This document shows, piece by piece, positions 28,871 through 37,856 of a DNA stretch of 46,694 nucleotides. A program made the position numbers and the translations under genes. The notes under the pieces are model-generated. The model saw nothing but the letters and a program-made list of their open reading frames with translations, made no database searches and was not told the DNA's origin. Origin of the DNA: Candidatus Harrisonbacteria bacterium (lineage in GTDB: Bacteria > Patescibacteriota > Minisyncoccia > UBA6257 > UBA11618); assembly GCA_023244835.1 (NCBI GenBank), contig JAHFLN010000004.1, positions 1 to 46,694 of the forward strand, given 5' to 3'. The stretch's first letter is position 1. The number at the start of each line of letters is the position of its first letter.

Positions 28871-30127
28871 TTATTGCGCGATCTCTACTTTCCCGTTTTT
28901 TACCGTCTTTACGTACGCCTCGCGGCTCGCGTTTCCGTCCGCATCGAAGTCGGCATGGCCCGCTTCGCCGGTATAGCCGTTGATCGAAGAGAGAGTTTCC
29001 TTGAGCGTCGTAGGGGAGACGGAATGTTCCCCGTCGTAACTTCTCGTAATCGCAACCGCGAGGAGTTTTAGACCGTCGAATGCCTCGGCGCTCCAGCGGA
29101 GCGGCTCGTGGCCATATGCGTCTTTTACGAGTCCCGTAAAGAGGGGAGTAGGCATGCCGTTGAATCCTGTCATCACGACGCCCTCGGCGGCATTACCCGC
29201 GGCAAGAAGCGTGCCGGGATCATCGAAGCAAAGATAGCCGAATAGCTGATTCGTGTAACCGAGTTCGCGGATCTGCCGGACGGCGATCGCGCAGTCGCGC
29301 TGAAGGCCCATAACGGCGATTGTCGCGGGTTTTTGGGCGATGAGCTTTTGGATCTGCGTGCGGAAATCGGTCGTCTCCTGGGTGAATCCCTCGGAGCCGG
29401 TTATCGCGCCGCCTTTTTCCGCGAATGTTTTTGTGAATGCCTCGTTGTATTCGACAACCGCATCGTTATAGGCCGCGAAAAGCGTTCCCGCGGAGGCGAA
29501 CCCGCGCTTCCGCACTTCTTCCGCGAGCGCGGCGCCGATCTTCGACGAGACGTCATCGTTCTTGAAGACGTAGTCGCCCGCGGTGTTAAGCTTTGTCGCG
29601 AGTGACGCCATGGTAAAGAGGACGGTGCGCGTTTCTTCCGCGATCGGGGCGACAGCCAAGGAAATGGGGGATGTGCCGGTTATGAGGGCGACCGCATGGT
29701 CGGTTGTTATAAGCTTACGCGCCGCGGCGGGGGCGTTTTTCACGTCGCTCCGAGTGTCTTCGTAGACGAGGTTGATATGGATGCGGAATTTATCGGTGTC
29801 GTTTACGCCCTTCGCGGCGAGGTCAAGACCTTCCTTGATGCCTTGGCCGTATATCGCCTGGGGACCGGAAAGGGGGATGATAACGCCGATCGTTTCCGAG
29901 TGTTTGGGTGATTGTTTCGCGGGCGCGGATTCTCTAGGCTTTGCGGGGGCCGTAGTCGTAGGGGTAGTCGTTGCCGTGCCGTCGGCGCTCGTGGACGTTT
30001 CGTATGAGAGGAGCTGAGGCGTGCCTGTGATAGAGAGTATCCGTCTGCCATTCCTATAGTGGTCGTAGCCGAGGCCTAATGCGGCAATCACGATGAGTAT
30101 GAGAATAAGCTTGTTCTTGGGATGCAT
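28871..30127 (-). CDS. ABC-transporter-type substrate-binding protein (Leu/Ile/Val-binding-like, periplasmic-binding fold)
   Basis: IGVIIPLSGPQAIYGQGIKEGLDLAAKGVND, LVYEDTRSDVKNAPAAARKLI, N-terminal membrane anchor. Confidence 0.85.
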   Translation of the reverse strand: MHPKNKLILILIVIAALGLGYDHYRNGRRILSITGTPQLLSYETSTSADGTATTTPTTTAPAKPRESAPAKQSPKHSETIGVIIPLSGPQAIYGQGIKEGLDLAAKGVNDTDKFRIHINLVYEDTRSDVKNAPAAARKLITTDHAVALITGTSPISLAVAPIAEETRTVLFTMASLATKLNTAGDYVFKNDDVSSKIGAALAEEVRKRGFASAGTLFAAYNDAVVEYNEAFTKTFAEKGGAITGSEGFTQETTDFRTQIQKLIAQKPATIAVMGLQRDCAIAVRQIRELGYTNQLFGYLCFDDPGTLLAAGNAAEGVVMTGFNGMPTPLFTGLVKDAYGHEPLRWSAEAFDGLKLLAVAITRSYDGEHSVSPTTLKETLSSINGYTGEAGHADFDADGNASREAYVKTVKNGKVEIAQ

Positions 30128-30194
30128 ATGGATTGTATATAGAGGAACGCGTGAGGCGCGTCAATAAAAAAACCGGAGTCTCGTAGGATTAGTG

Positions 30195-30277
30195 TGCCTC
30201 TGACAGGACTCGAACCTGTAACCCTTTTGGGGACAACGTTCTAAGCGTTGCGCGTATTCCAATTCCGCCACAGAGGC
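30195..30277 (-). tRNA. tRNA-Leu(TAG)
   Basis: Acceptor GCCTCTG/CAGAGGC, anticodon loop CTTAGAA in CAACG/CGTTG, variable arm, T-arm ACAGGTTCGAGTCCTGT. Confidence 0.93.
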
Positions 30278-30291
30278 ATATCTATGAGCAA

Positions 30292-30543
30292 TTATTTCAT
30301 TGTGCCTAGGATTTTTCTTTTGATCCACTCTTTTCCTGATCCTGATTTGAGATATTTTTCGCGCTGCCGCGCGGCAATTCTGGTAGAGTGCTCTTCATGG
30401 AGTATGAGCAGGAATGGCTTATAAGGAGACGTCGTTCGTTCTTTGCCGTTTTGATGCTGGGCCACCCTGCGCTCAAGGTTGTCGGTTATACCAACATAGA
30501 GATAATTCCTAGAAATGCTTTGTAATACATAGACGTTATACAT
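30292..30543 (-). CDS. Small GIY-YIG nuclease domain protein
   Basis: MYNVYVLQS...YLYVGITDNLERRVAQHQNGK...ARQREKYLKSGSGKEWIK. Confidence 0.9.
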   Translation of the reverse strand: MYNVYVLQSISRNYLYVGITDNLERRVAQHQNGKERTTSPYKPFLLILHEEHSTRIAARQREKYLKSGSGKEWIKRKILGTMK

Positions 30544-30562
30544 GATTATTTTTTGAGGCGCG

Positions 30563-30602
30563 CCTGCCTGCCCTGCCTACCGGCAGGTAGGCGGCAGGCA
30601 GG
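30563..30602. repeat. GC-rich palindromic repeat CCTGCCTGCC..GCCTACC-GGCA-GGTAGGC-GGCAGGCAGG
   Basis: 10-bp plus 7-bp nested inverted repeat read directly. Confidence 0.8.
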
Positions 30603-30624
30603 TCTGCCATTTCGCCACGGGGGC
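30601..30624 (-). pseudogene. Truncated tRNA-Leu 5' fragment
   Basis: Minus strand GCCCCCGTGGCGAAATGGCAGACC matches a tRNA-Leu 5' acceptor and D-arm (compare GCCCGGGTGGCGAAATGGCATACGC at 41694), then runs into the palindromic repeat. Confidence 0.65.
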
Positions 30625-30630
30625 TATATA

Positions 30631-30659
30631 TTGACTTTTTATACTATTTATGCTATATT
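30631..30659 (+). promoter_or_regulatory. Sigma-70 promoter
   Basis: TTGACT - 17 bp - TATATT upstream of ORF 30709-31104. Confidence 0.7.
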
Positions 30660-30708
30660 AAGCATAGCATAGGATTCAAAATCATCTCAACCCAAGAGCC
30701 CTCGGGGC

Positions 30709-31104
30709 GTGGAGGATTCCGTGTGGAGCTGGAATTTTTGGAAGAAGAAGTTCGAGAAGGGTTTCGTATGGGCGGGAGTGACGTTCGTCGTCCTCATTCT
30801 GACCGGCTTTTTCCCGTTGAGGGTCGAGAAGACGGTCATCATTCGCGAGTCCATACGGCCGTCGGAACCCGTCCGAGTGCCCGAGCGCGAGCCGCTCACA
30901 TGGTACTCGCGCGGCGGGGAAGGGGGGGGAGATGCCGTGAAGCGGCTATTCCCAAACCTAAAGGAGGTGTCTGTCCCTCCGATGCACTTCGGAGAGGATC
31001 GGGGCCTCGCACCTGTCCGCGTCCCTCCGATGCACTTCGGGGTTCCGGAGAATCCGCGCCCTCGATTCGAATGCCGGCACGGGCGCTGGGTGCGAGTGCA
31101 GTAG
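30709..31104 (+). CDS. Small single-TM hypothetical protein
   Basis: 131-aa ORF, TM helix VWAGVTFVVLILTGFFPL, duplicated VPPMHFG peptide, promoter upstream and terminator at ~31130-31165. Confidence 0.5.
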   Translation: MEDSVWSWNFWKKKFEKGFVWAGVTFVVLILTGFFPLRVEKTVIIRESIRPSEPVRVPEREPLTWYSRGGEGGGDAVKRLFPNLKEVSVPPMHFGEDRGLAPVRVPPMHFGVPENPRPRFECRHGRWVRVQ

Positions 31105-31187
31105 AAGAATCGGCATGCTAGCAGGCCGTATAAAAAACCGAGCGTGGATTCCCACACCCGGTTTTCTTTTTCTCTCTGTATATCGTT

Positions 31188-31688
31188 TTACCGCCCTACA
31201 GTGCACGCCTCGCCTCCCGCGCCGGTAACGGAGCAGATGAGCGGAATGACCGCGAAGGCAAGAAGCGCGACTACGATGCCAATCACGGCATTGAGTATCA
31301 TGGGAGAGGCCTCCTTTTCCTTACCCTGCGTGAAGAGGAATGCGCCGCGGAGGAGATAGACAAGGGCGACAAAAAAGATAATGACCTGAAAATAGCCGAT
31401 AAGCTTATATCCAACATCGAGAAGGGCATAGAAACCGCCGCCTGAGCCCCCGACGCGGGAGATGCCGCGGCCATAGCTCCCACCAGCGTTTAAGGGGGGG
31501 AGATTTGCTCCGGGAAAGCTATATCCGCCGCCGTAAGAGTTATTAAGAAGGCTTGGAGGAACGGAGTTTTGGTATAAGCTGTTAACGTAAGGATCGGCGG
31601 GATAATTCTGTCCAGGCTGGGCAAAAGCGGTTATAGGGGTGGAAAATAAGACAAGGAGTGATCCATACGTGGCGCGGATGAATTTCAT
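31188..31688 (-). CDS. T4SS-pilin-like (VirB2/TrbC-type) membrane protein
   Basis: Signal peptide plus two hydrophobic helices (VIIFFVALVYLLRGAFLFTQGKEKEASPMILNAVIGIVVALLAFAVIPLI). Confidence 0.7.
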   Translation of the reverse strand: MKFIRATYGSLLVLFSTPITAFAQPGQNYPADPYVNSLYQNSVPPSLLNNSYGGGYSFPGANLPPLNAGGSYGRGISRVGGSGGGFYALLDVGYKLIGYFQVIIFFVALVYLLRGAFLFTQGKEKEASPMILNAVIGIVVALLAFAVIPLICSVTGAGGEACTVGR

Positions 31689-31700
31689 ATTAATATCGTT

Positions 31701-32063
31701 TTACCGCCCTACAGTGCACGCCTCGCCTCCCGCGCCGGTAACGGAGCAGATGAGCGGAATGACCGCGAAGGCAAGAAGCGCGACTACGATGCCAATCACG
31801 GCATTGAGTATCATGGGAGAGGCCTCCTTTTCCTTACCCTGCGTGAAGAGGAATGCGCCGCGGAGGAGATAGACAAGGGCGACAAAAAAGATAATGACCT
31901 GAAAATAGCCGATAAGCTTATATCCAACATCGAGAAGGGCATAGAAACCGCCGCCTGAGCCCCCGACGCGGGAGATGCCGCCATTCCTAAATTGCGCGAA
32001 TGAAATAAGAGGTGCCGCAAGAAGCGGGAGAATCGATCCATATATAGCGCGGATGAATTTCAT
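31701..32063 (-). CDS. T4SS-pilin-like membrane protein, paralogue of 31188-31688
   Basis: C-terminal ~97 aa identical to neighbour; related signal peptide MKFIRAIYGSI. Confidence 0.7.
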   Translation of the reverse strand: MKFIRAIYGSILPLLAAPLISFAQFRNGGISRVGGSGGGFYALLDVGYKLIGYFQVIIFFVALVYLLRGAFLFTQGKEKEASPMILNAVIGIVVALLAFAVIPLICSVTGAGGEACTVGR

Positions 32064-32133
32064 AATAGTTTAAGCATACCACGGGCCGTAGTCGCCGTGC
32101 TTGTGGATAAGTCCGCAGTTTCTAGAATACGTT

Positions 32134-32544
32134 TCAAGAGAAGAGCTCTTGGATGATCTGCGTTACGCCGCCTGCAAGAAGAAGAAGGCCGAAACCGAGC
32201 GCGGCATAGTAGATCGTGTCCTGACCTTTTTTGATCTCGGTCGCATTGCCGCCTGACTTCGCGATTAGGAATGCGCCGTAGAGGCACATGATGGTAACGA
32301 CGGGAACGGCTATGGTAATCAAGGCGATCGAGAGTTTGTCGATAAGCTCGCCGACGGTTCGGGCGCCGAGCGGGTTTGGAAGTTCGTCATTCACGCCGAA
32401 ATTACCAGTCGTATTCTTGCCGCTGTTGCCACCCCTCAAAAGACTTCCGAAGCCGAAGGGATTATCAGAATCCGCCGCGAAGGAGGCGAGGGGGGCGAGG
32501 GTTCCGACAAGGATGTATGCGTACGCGGTGCGGAGTATGTTCAT
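32134..32544 (-). CDS. T4SS-pilin-like membrane protein
   Basis: Signal peptide, LIDKLSIALITIAVPVVTIMCLYGAFLIAKSGGNATEIKKGQDTIYYAALGFGLLLLAGG. Confidence 0.7.
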   Translation of the reverse strand: MNILRTAYAYILVGTLAPLASFAADSDNPFGFGSLLRGGNSGKNTTGNFGVNDELPNPLGARTVGELIDKLSIALITIAVPVVTIMCLYGAFLIAKSGGNATEIKKGQDTIYYAALGFGLLLLAGGVTQIIQELFS

Positions 32545-32939
32545 TGCTTGCAGGTTCGTATTGTGTACCATACCCCGTTGCAGGGGACATTGATTCCTAA
32601 AGTATAGAATGCGGTATTCAATATCGTCCATGCGCCCCACACGATCACGAGTCCCCAGAAGGCGTTATAGATGATATCCTTGCCCTGTTTCAGGAAGTTG
32701 GCATTCGCGCCGTAGAGGATGATAAGGCTCGCGCCGTAGAGCATTGAGAAGACGACGATCGCGGGAGCGAGCGCTATCACGGTGAAGCGGAGGGCAACAT
32801 AGACGAGCGCGATAAGGTCGGCGATCGTGCAGAGATTTTCGGTGATGACGGGCTGGACGGTTCCGCTATTTACCGGAAATTTTCCGTGGCACCACTGGTC
32901 GGCAAATGAGTTCGCTTGAGCGAGGAGCCAGTCTTTCAT
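32541..32939 (-). CDS. T4SS-pilin-like membrane protein
   Basis: IVVFSMLYGASLIILYGANANFLKQGKDIIYNAFWGLVIVWGAWTI; overlapping start/stop with next gene. Confidence 0.65.
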   Translation of the reverse strand: MKDWLLAQANSFADQWCHGKFPVNSGTVQPVITENLCTIADLIALVYVALRFTVIALAPAIVVFSMLYGASLIILYGANANFLKQGKDIIYNAFWGLVIVWGAWTILNTAFYTLGINVPCNGVWYTIRTCKQ

Positions 32940-34162
32940 AGTCCGTTTAGGCGGTTTGCCGCCTCCTGCGCCGCTTGGTCGGCGCTTTTTAACCCGCTCG
33001 TTACAGACTCGATCATTGCGGAAAGGATTGAGCGCGCCGTATTTTCATCGGCACGCGGCCACGAGCGCGCGGTAAGCAGTTGGCCGGCAAATGCCCTCAT
33101 AAGAGGGTCGTTTGCATAAGCGCTCGCGGTCGCACGGAGCGCCGCAGGCTCGCCGATGGCGTTCGCGTAGGCCATGGCATTTTCAGGGACTGTCGTAAGG
33201 TCGCGGATAAACGCCCACGCGACAGCCTGGTTCCTACTCTGCGACCATACGGCGAGTCCGGCATACGAGGGGATGGTAAGCGGCGCGCCTGACGACTGGA
33301 GCATGGGAGAGGTGCCTACGCGAAGCGCGGGGTTCGCGCGGCGGATCGCTGACACGTCGCCATGGTAGCCGAACATCATAGGGAGAGAGCCCTGCGCAAA
33401 GCGCTCGATGTCCGCGGGAAGGCGATCGTCCCACGTGTAGTATGAGCTCCGAGGGTCGGCGAATTTCGCATAGAAGGCGAGGCCGTCTTCGCCTCCGCGG
33501 AACGAGGTGCGGCCATCGGTCTCAACCATCGGGGCGCCGGCCTGCATCATGAGCACGGAGACGATGTCAGCGGCGTTCTGCATGGTGCGGTTCGTGCCGC
33601 CGATTGCGGCCGATCCCTTCCCTAACTTCCGCACGAGTTCTTGGAAAGTGAGCCAGTTTGAAGGGGGGAGCGCGACACCCTTCGCGTCGAAGATATCCTT
33701 ATTATAAATAAGGCCGAGCGTATCCATATAAAGCGGAAGGGCATAGACGGCGCCGTTTGCGGTGAAGTCTTGCATGACCGCGGCAGGGAAGAGGCTGTCG
33801 GCTTGCGCGTAGGAGACGATGTCGGCCGGCGCGGGCGCGAGCTTGTTGCCGTGCTTCGGGAGCCAGGCATTCCCGATCATGAAGATGTCGGGACCCTGCC
33901 CGGTCGCGAGGCCGTTTACGAGGAGATTCTCGTACTCCTCGGGCGAGAGCTGGACATATTTCACGGTGATCGCGGGATTCGCGCTATGGTATCCGGACGT
34001 TATATCCGACCATACGGACGGGTTGTCAAAACCCCATATCGTGATCTCGGTTTTTACGACGCTCCTCTTAAAGCCGGGGATAACGCCCGTGCCGACGAGG
34101 AGGCCGAAAATAAGGAGAAGAGCGAATCCGCCTATGGCAAGGAAGCGCCTGTTCAGAGGCAT
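32936..34162 (-). CDS. Extracellular solute-binding protein (family 1)
   Basis: N-terminal TM anchor; ITIWGFDNPSVWSDITSGYHSANPAITVKYVQLSPEEYENLLVNGLATGQGPDIFMIGNAWLPK. Confidence 0.88.
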   Translation of the reverse strand: MPLNRRFLAIGGFALLLIFGLLVGTGVIPGFKRSVVKTEITIWGFDNPSVWSDITSGYHSANPAITVKYVQLSPEEYENLLVNGLATGQGPDIFMIGNAWLPKHGNKLAPAPADIVSYAQADSLFPAAVMQDFTANGAVYALPLYMDTLGLIYNKDIFDAKGVALPPSNWLTFQELVRKLGKGSAAIGGTNRTMQNAADIVSVLMMQAGAPMVETDGRTSFRGGEDGLAFYAKFADPRSSYYTWDDRLPADIERFAQGSLPMMFGYHGDVSAIRRANPALRVGTSPMLQSSGAPLTIPSYAGLAVWSQSRNQAVAWAFIRDLTTVPENAMAYANAIGEPAALRATASAYANDPLMRAFAGQLLTARSWPRADENTARSILSAMIESVTSGLKSADQAAQEAANRLNGL

Positions 34163-36591
34163 ATTGTGCCGATGATCTTGTCGCTCGAGGGTATGTTCAT
34201 GATTTTCACGCCCTGCGTCGCGCGGCTCGCGGTGCGTACGGAGGGCAGCGTGGTACGAATGATTTGGCCTTTCGCGGAGAGCACGAAGAGCTCTTCCTCG
34301 TCGCTCACGCAATGGGCGGATACGATCACGCCGGTCTTAGAAGTAATATTAGCAGTTTTCACGCCCTGGCCGCCACGCGCCTGGACCTTGTATTCGGAAA
34401 GCTTCGTTTGCTTGCCGTATCCGCGCTCCATAACGACGAGGAGCTTCGCGCCCTTCGCTTGTTCGGGATTCACGATGTTCAAGGAATTGACGGCGTCGCC
34501 GGATTTCGCGCGGATCGCGATCACGCCGCTCGCGGTGCGGCCCATGCCGCGGATTTGCGATTCCTTAAAACGGATCGCCTGACCCCTCACCGTGGTTACG
34601 AGAATATCGTCTTTGCCCGACGAGAGCGCGGCCCATACGAGTCCATCGTCCTTTTTGAGTCCGATCGCGATAATGCCGTTCTTCCGGACGTTGCCGAAGT
34701 CTTTGAGCGGCGTCTTCTTGATGATGCCGTTCTTCGTGACCATTACGAGATAACCAGCCTGTTTTTCGGGATAGGCGACGATCGCGCTGATCTTCTCGCC
34801 TTCGGGGATATCCAAGAAATTCTGTATCAGCTTGCCTTTCGAGGTGCGGCTGCCCACGGGGATTTCCCAGGCCTTCGTCTGGAAGGCGCGGCCGCGCGTG
34901 GTGAAGAAGAGCACGTTGTCGTGGGTATTCGCGCTCATGATCTGTTGGAGGAAATCCTCCTCGGCGACGTCGGCGCCGATCAGTCCCTTGCCGCCGCGGT
35001 TCTGGCTTCTGATGGCCGCGGGCTGGGCGCGCTTGATGTACCCGCTCGCGGAGAAGGTAATTAGGGCGTCTTCGGCGGGAATCAGGTCGGCCTCGCTGAA
35101 GTCCTTCAGCCCGTGCGCGACCGCCTTCGTGCGCCGCGCGTCGCCGAACTTGTCCTTGATCGCCGTGAATTCGCCCTTGATGACCGTGAGGATGCGCTTC
35201 GGGCTTTTCAGGAGCGATTCGAGGTCGGCTATGATCGCGCGTTTCTCGGCGAGCTCGTCCTCGATTTTCTGCGTTTCGAGCGCGGCGAGCGTCTGGAGAC
35301 GCATATCGAGAATGGCGTTCGCCTGGATGTCGGTGAAGGCGAACTTCTTCATGAGGTTTTGGAAGGCGTCGGCGCGGTCCTTGGATTTCTTAATAATCGC
35401 GATCACGAGGTCGATCTGCTCCAGGGCTTTCTTCAGTCCTTCGAGGATATGGGCGCGCTCGAGCGCTTTTTTGAGGTCGAACTCCGCGCGGCGGCGTACA
35501 ACGGTCACGCGGTGGGCGATATGGGCCGCGAGGATGTCGCGTATCGACATGATCTCGGGCTGGTTGCCGTTCCGGAGGGCAAGCAGGTTCACGTTGAAAT
35601 TCTTCTGCAGGTCGGTGTATTCGTAGAGCTGGTTTAATATCTTCTGTCCCGATGCGCCGCTCTTCAACTCGATCAGTATCGAAATGTTCTCGTCGGACTC
35701 GTCGCGCATGTCGCGGATGCCCTCGATCTTCTTGTCGGTCACGAGCGCCGCGATCTTCACGATGAGTTCGGACTTGTCGACCTGGTAGGGGATCGAGGTT
35801 ATAACGATGCGCGAGTCGTCCTCGATTTCGGCCACGCCGCGGCAGGTGATCGGGCCGTGGCCGGTCACATAGGCGTTTATGATTGCCTTGCGGTCGTAGA
35901 TCACGCCGCCGGTCGGAAAGTCGGGGCCTTGTATGAAGTGCATAAGCTCTTCGCTTGTCGCCTCGGGGTTATCGATAAGGTGCGCGGATGCGTCGACGAT
36001 TTCGCGCAAGTTATGCGGAGGGATCGAAGTCGCCATGCCGACTGCGATACCTTCGGTGCCATTGAGGAGCAGGTTCGGAATTTTCGCGGGAAGGCACACG
36101 GGCTCGCGTTGGGAGGCATCGTAATTCGGCTGCCAGTCGATCGTTTCCTTATCAATATCCTCGAGGAGCGCTTCGGCCATAGGCGCGAGTTTGCATTCGG
36201 TGTAGCGGGGAGCAGCGGCGTTATCGCCGTCGATGGAGCCGAAATTGCCCTGGCCGATGATCAAGGGATAGCGCAGGGAGAAATCCTGCGTCATGCGCAC
36301 AAGGGCGTTGTATATAGAAAGGTCGCCGTGGGGATGGAATTTTCCCATTGTTTCGCCGACGACGAAGGCGGACTTGCGGGTCTTCGCGCCCGCCGTCACA
36401 TTACTCTCCCACATCGCCCACAATATGCGCCGATGCACGGGCTTCAGGCCGTCGCGTACGTCGGGAAGGGCGCGCGAGACGATCACGGACATCGCGTAGT
36501 CGAGGTACGACTCGCGCAGCTCCTGCGTTATCTCGCGGCTCTCAACCTTATTCGCCGCAACCGGACTCTCTTCGTCTTTTTTCTTGGTCAT
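34153..36591 (-). CDS. gyrA: DNA gyrase subunit A
   Basis: ESYLDYAMSVIVSRALPDVRDGLKPVHRRILWAM, KFHPHGDLSIYNALVRMTQDFSLRYPLIIGQGNFGSIDGD, GyrA CTD blades. Confidence 0.96.
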   Translation of the reverse strand: MTKKKDEESPVAANKVESREITQELRESYLDYAMSVIVSRALPDVRDGLKPVHRRILWAMWESNVTAGAKTRKSAFVVGETMGKFHPHGDLSIYNALVRMTQDFSLRYPLIIGQGNFGSIDGDNAAAPRYTECKLAPMAEALLEDIDKETIDWQPNYDASQREPVCLPAKIPNLLLNGTEGIAVGMATSIPPHNLREIVDASAHLIDNPEATSEELMHFIQGPDFPTGGVIYDRKAIINAYVTGHGPITCRGVAEIEDDSRIVITSIPYQVDKSELIVKIAALVTDKKIEGIRDMRDESDENISILIELKSGASGQKILNQLYEYTDLQKNFNVNLLALRNGNQPEIMSIRDILAAHIAHRVTVVRRRAEFDLKKALERAHILEGLKKALEQIDLVIAIIKKSKDRADAFQNLMKKFAFTDIQANAILDMRLQTLAALETQKIEDELAEKRAIIADLESLLKSPKRILTVIKGEFTAIKDKFGDARRTKAVAHGLKDFSEADLIPAEDALITFSASGYIKRAQPAAIRSQNRGGKGLIGADVAEEDFLQQIMSANTHDNVLFFTTRGRAFQTKAWEIPVGSRTSKGKLIQNFLDIPEGEKISAIVAYPEKQAGYLVMVTKNGIIKKTPLKDFGNVRKNGIIAIGLKKDDGLVWAALSSGKDDILVTTVRGQAIRFKESQIRGMGRTASGVIAIRAKSGDAVNSLNIVNPEQAKGAKLLVVMERGYGKQTKLSEYKVQARGGQGVKTANITSKTGVIVSAHCVSDEEELFVLSAKGQIIRTTLPSVRTASRATQGVKIMNIPSSDKIIGTICL

Positions 36592-36878
36592 TTATGTATG
36601 GTGAATGTGGTGCTTCCGGTAAGTGCGCTATGGAAATACATATAGGCATTCACAACGCCGGTTTCCACGGACCGCGCGATGACGCGTAGGCCGTTAGTAA
36701 AGATTTCGAGCGAGCCGGCATCGGCCGAGACTCCCTCTACGGACGGGGAAATCACCCAGTTCATATAGAGTATCCACAGGACGACGATCACCGCAACTGA
36801 AGCGGATGAGAGATATATGAGCGCGCGGCGCTTTTCCGTGTCCGTTCGGGGGGCGGTTATGCGGTGAGGCATACGCAT
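36588..36878 (-). CDS. Small single-TM hypothetical protein
   Basis: 96-aa ORF, overlapping neighbours on the same strand. Confidence 0.55.
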   Translation of the reverse strand: MRMPHRITAPRTDTEKRRALIYLSSASVAVIVVLWILYMNWVISPSVEGVSADAGSLEIFTNGLRVIARSVETGVVNAYMYFHSALTGSTTFTIHK

Positions 36879-37360
36879 GTGAGCCCCGACGACGGGACAT
36901 CTTTCTTCCGGATCGTGACCTTGTCCATGGTTTCAGCCTCGGCTCCGAGTTCCTTCGCAATCGTATGCGCTACGGCTTGGGGCGCGATCACCATGCGCGG
37001 CTCGATCTGTCGGATGAAGCTCGCGGCGCCGTCTGTCTGCGTGACAAAGACAATATCGATGCGGTTCAGCTTATCCAGGATCTTTACATTCGCCTCGGAA
37101 ACAATGGCAATGCGCAGGTCTTCAGCTTTCATTACGTAAGTGAAGGGAGCGATACCCTGGATCTCGACGCCCTGGATTTCATACTCGCCGGGACCCTCAA
37201 CCACGAAGCCTGCGTCGGGGAGGTCGACCTTCCCGTGCGCGGTGCGTAGAAGGATATCGGGCTTCATGCGGGAAGCGCCGCTCTCGGGGCCTTCGGTTGC
37301 GATCGTGAGTCCGCCTGTTTGGAATTTAAAGGAATTATGTCCGGCAAGCGTAATGATCAT
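36857..37360 (-). CDS. MBL-fold metal-dependent hydrolase-like protein
   Basis: MIITLAGHNSFKFQTGGLTIATEG...RTAHGKVDLPDAGFVVEGPGEYEIQGVEIQGI. Confidence 0.7.
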   Translation of the reverse strand: MIITLAGHNSFKFQTGGLTIATEGPESGASRMKPDILLRTAHGKVDLPDAGFVVEGPGEYEIQGVEIQGIAPFTYVMKAEDLRIAIVSEANVKILDKLNRIDIVFVTQTDGAASFIRQIEPRMVIAPQAVAHTIAKELGAEAETMDKVTIRKKDVPSSGLTCVCLTA

Positions 37361-37460
37361 ATAGGTGGATGATAGCGGATTTCGGGCCGTAAATCAATAA
37401 AAAACGGCGCGATTCCCAAGGGGGTTTCGCGCCGAAGCGGGAACGTTGTCACGCCGGAGA

Positions 37461-37856
37461 TCACATCATGGATCGTCGAGTTGCGCCGCGGTTCATGGTC
37501 TTATGCGCGAGTTGGAGAGCTCGTGTGAGACGGTCGCGGGGAATCTGGCCTCGCTTTTCCCATGCGGCGATTCGAGCGGTGCTTGAATGTAGTTCGCCTG
37601 CCATATCGTCTTGGGTATATCCGAGGGCTCTCCGCAAGTCCGCGAGGTCATACGCGACCCAATCTCTAACGGATTCCGCCATTTCCGGGGTTATCGCGAG
37701 CGCGACATGGTAATGCTCCAAAGGAATCGCACGTTCCTTTCGCCAAGTCTTTACGGCTGACGCGCTCACATCGAGCAGTTCCGCGAACTGGCGCTGATTG
37801 AGGCTAAGTCGTGCGAGCGTCGCGTCAAAATCAAAAAAAGTCGTGGTTTTCAGCAT
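37461..37856 (-). CDS. Transcriptional regulator with two HTH motifs
   Basis: LNQRQFAELLDVSASAVKTWRKER and LGYTQDDMAGELHSSTARIAAWEKRGQIP; start at internal ATG MLKTTTF. Confidence 0.75.
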   Translation of the reverse strand: MLKTTTFFDFDATLARLSLNQRQFAELLDVSASAVKTWRKERAIPLEHYHVALAITPEMAESVRDWVAYDLADLRRALGYTQDDMAGELHSSTARIAAWEKRGQIPRDRLTRALQLAHKTMNRGATRRSMM

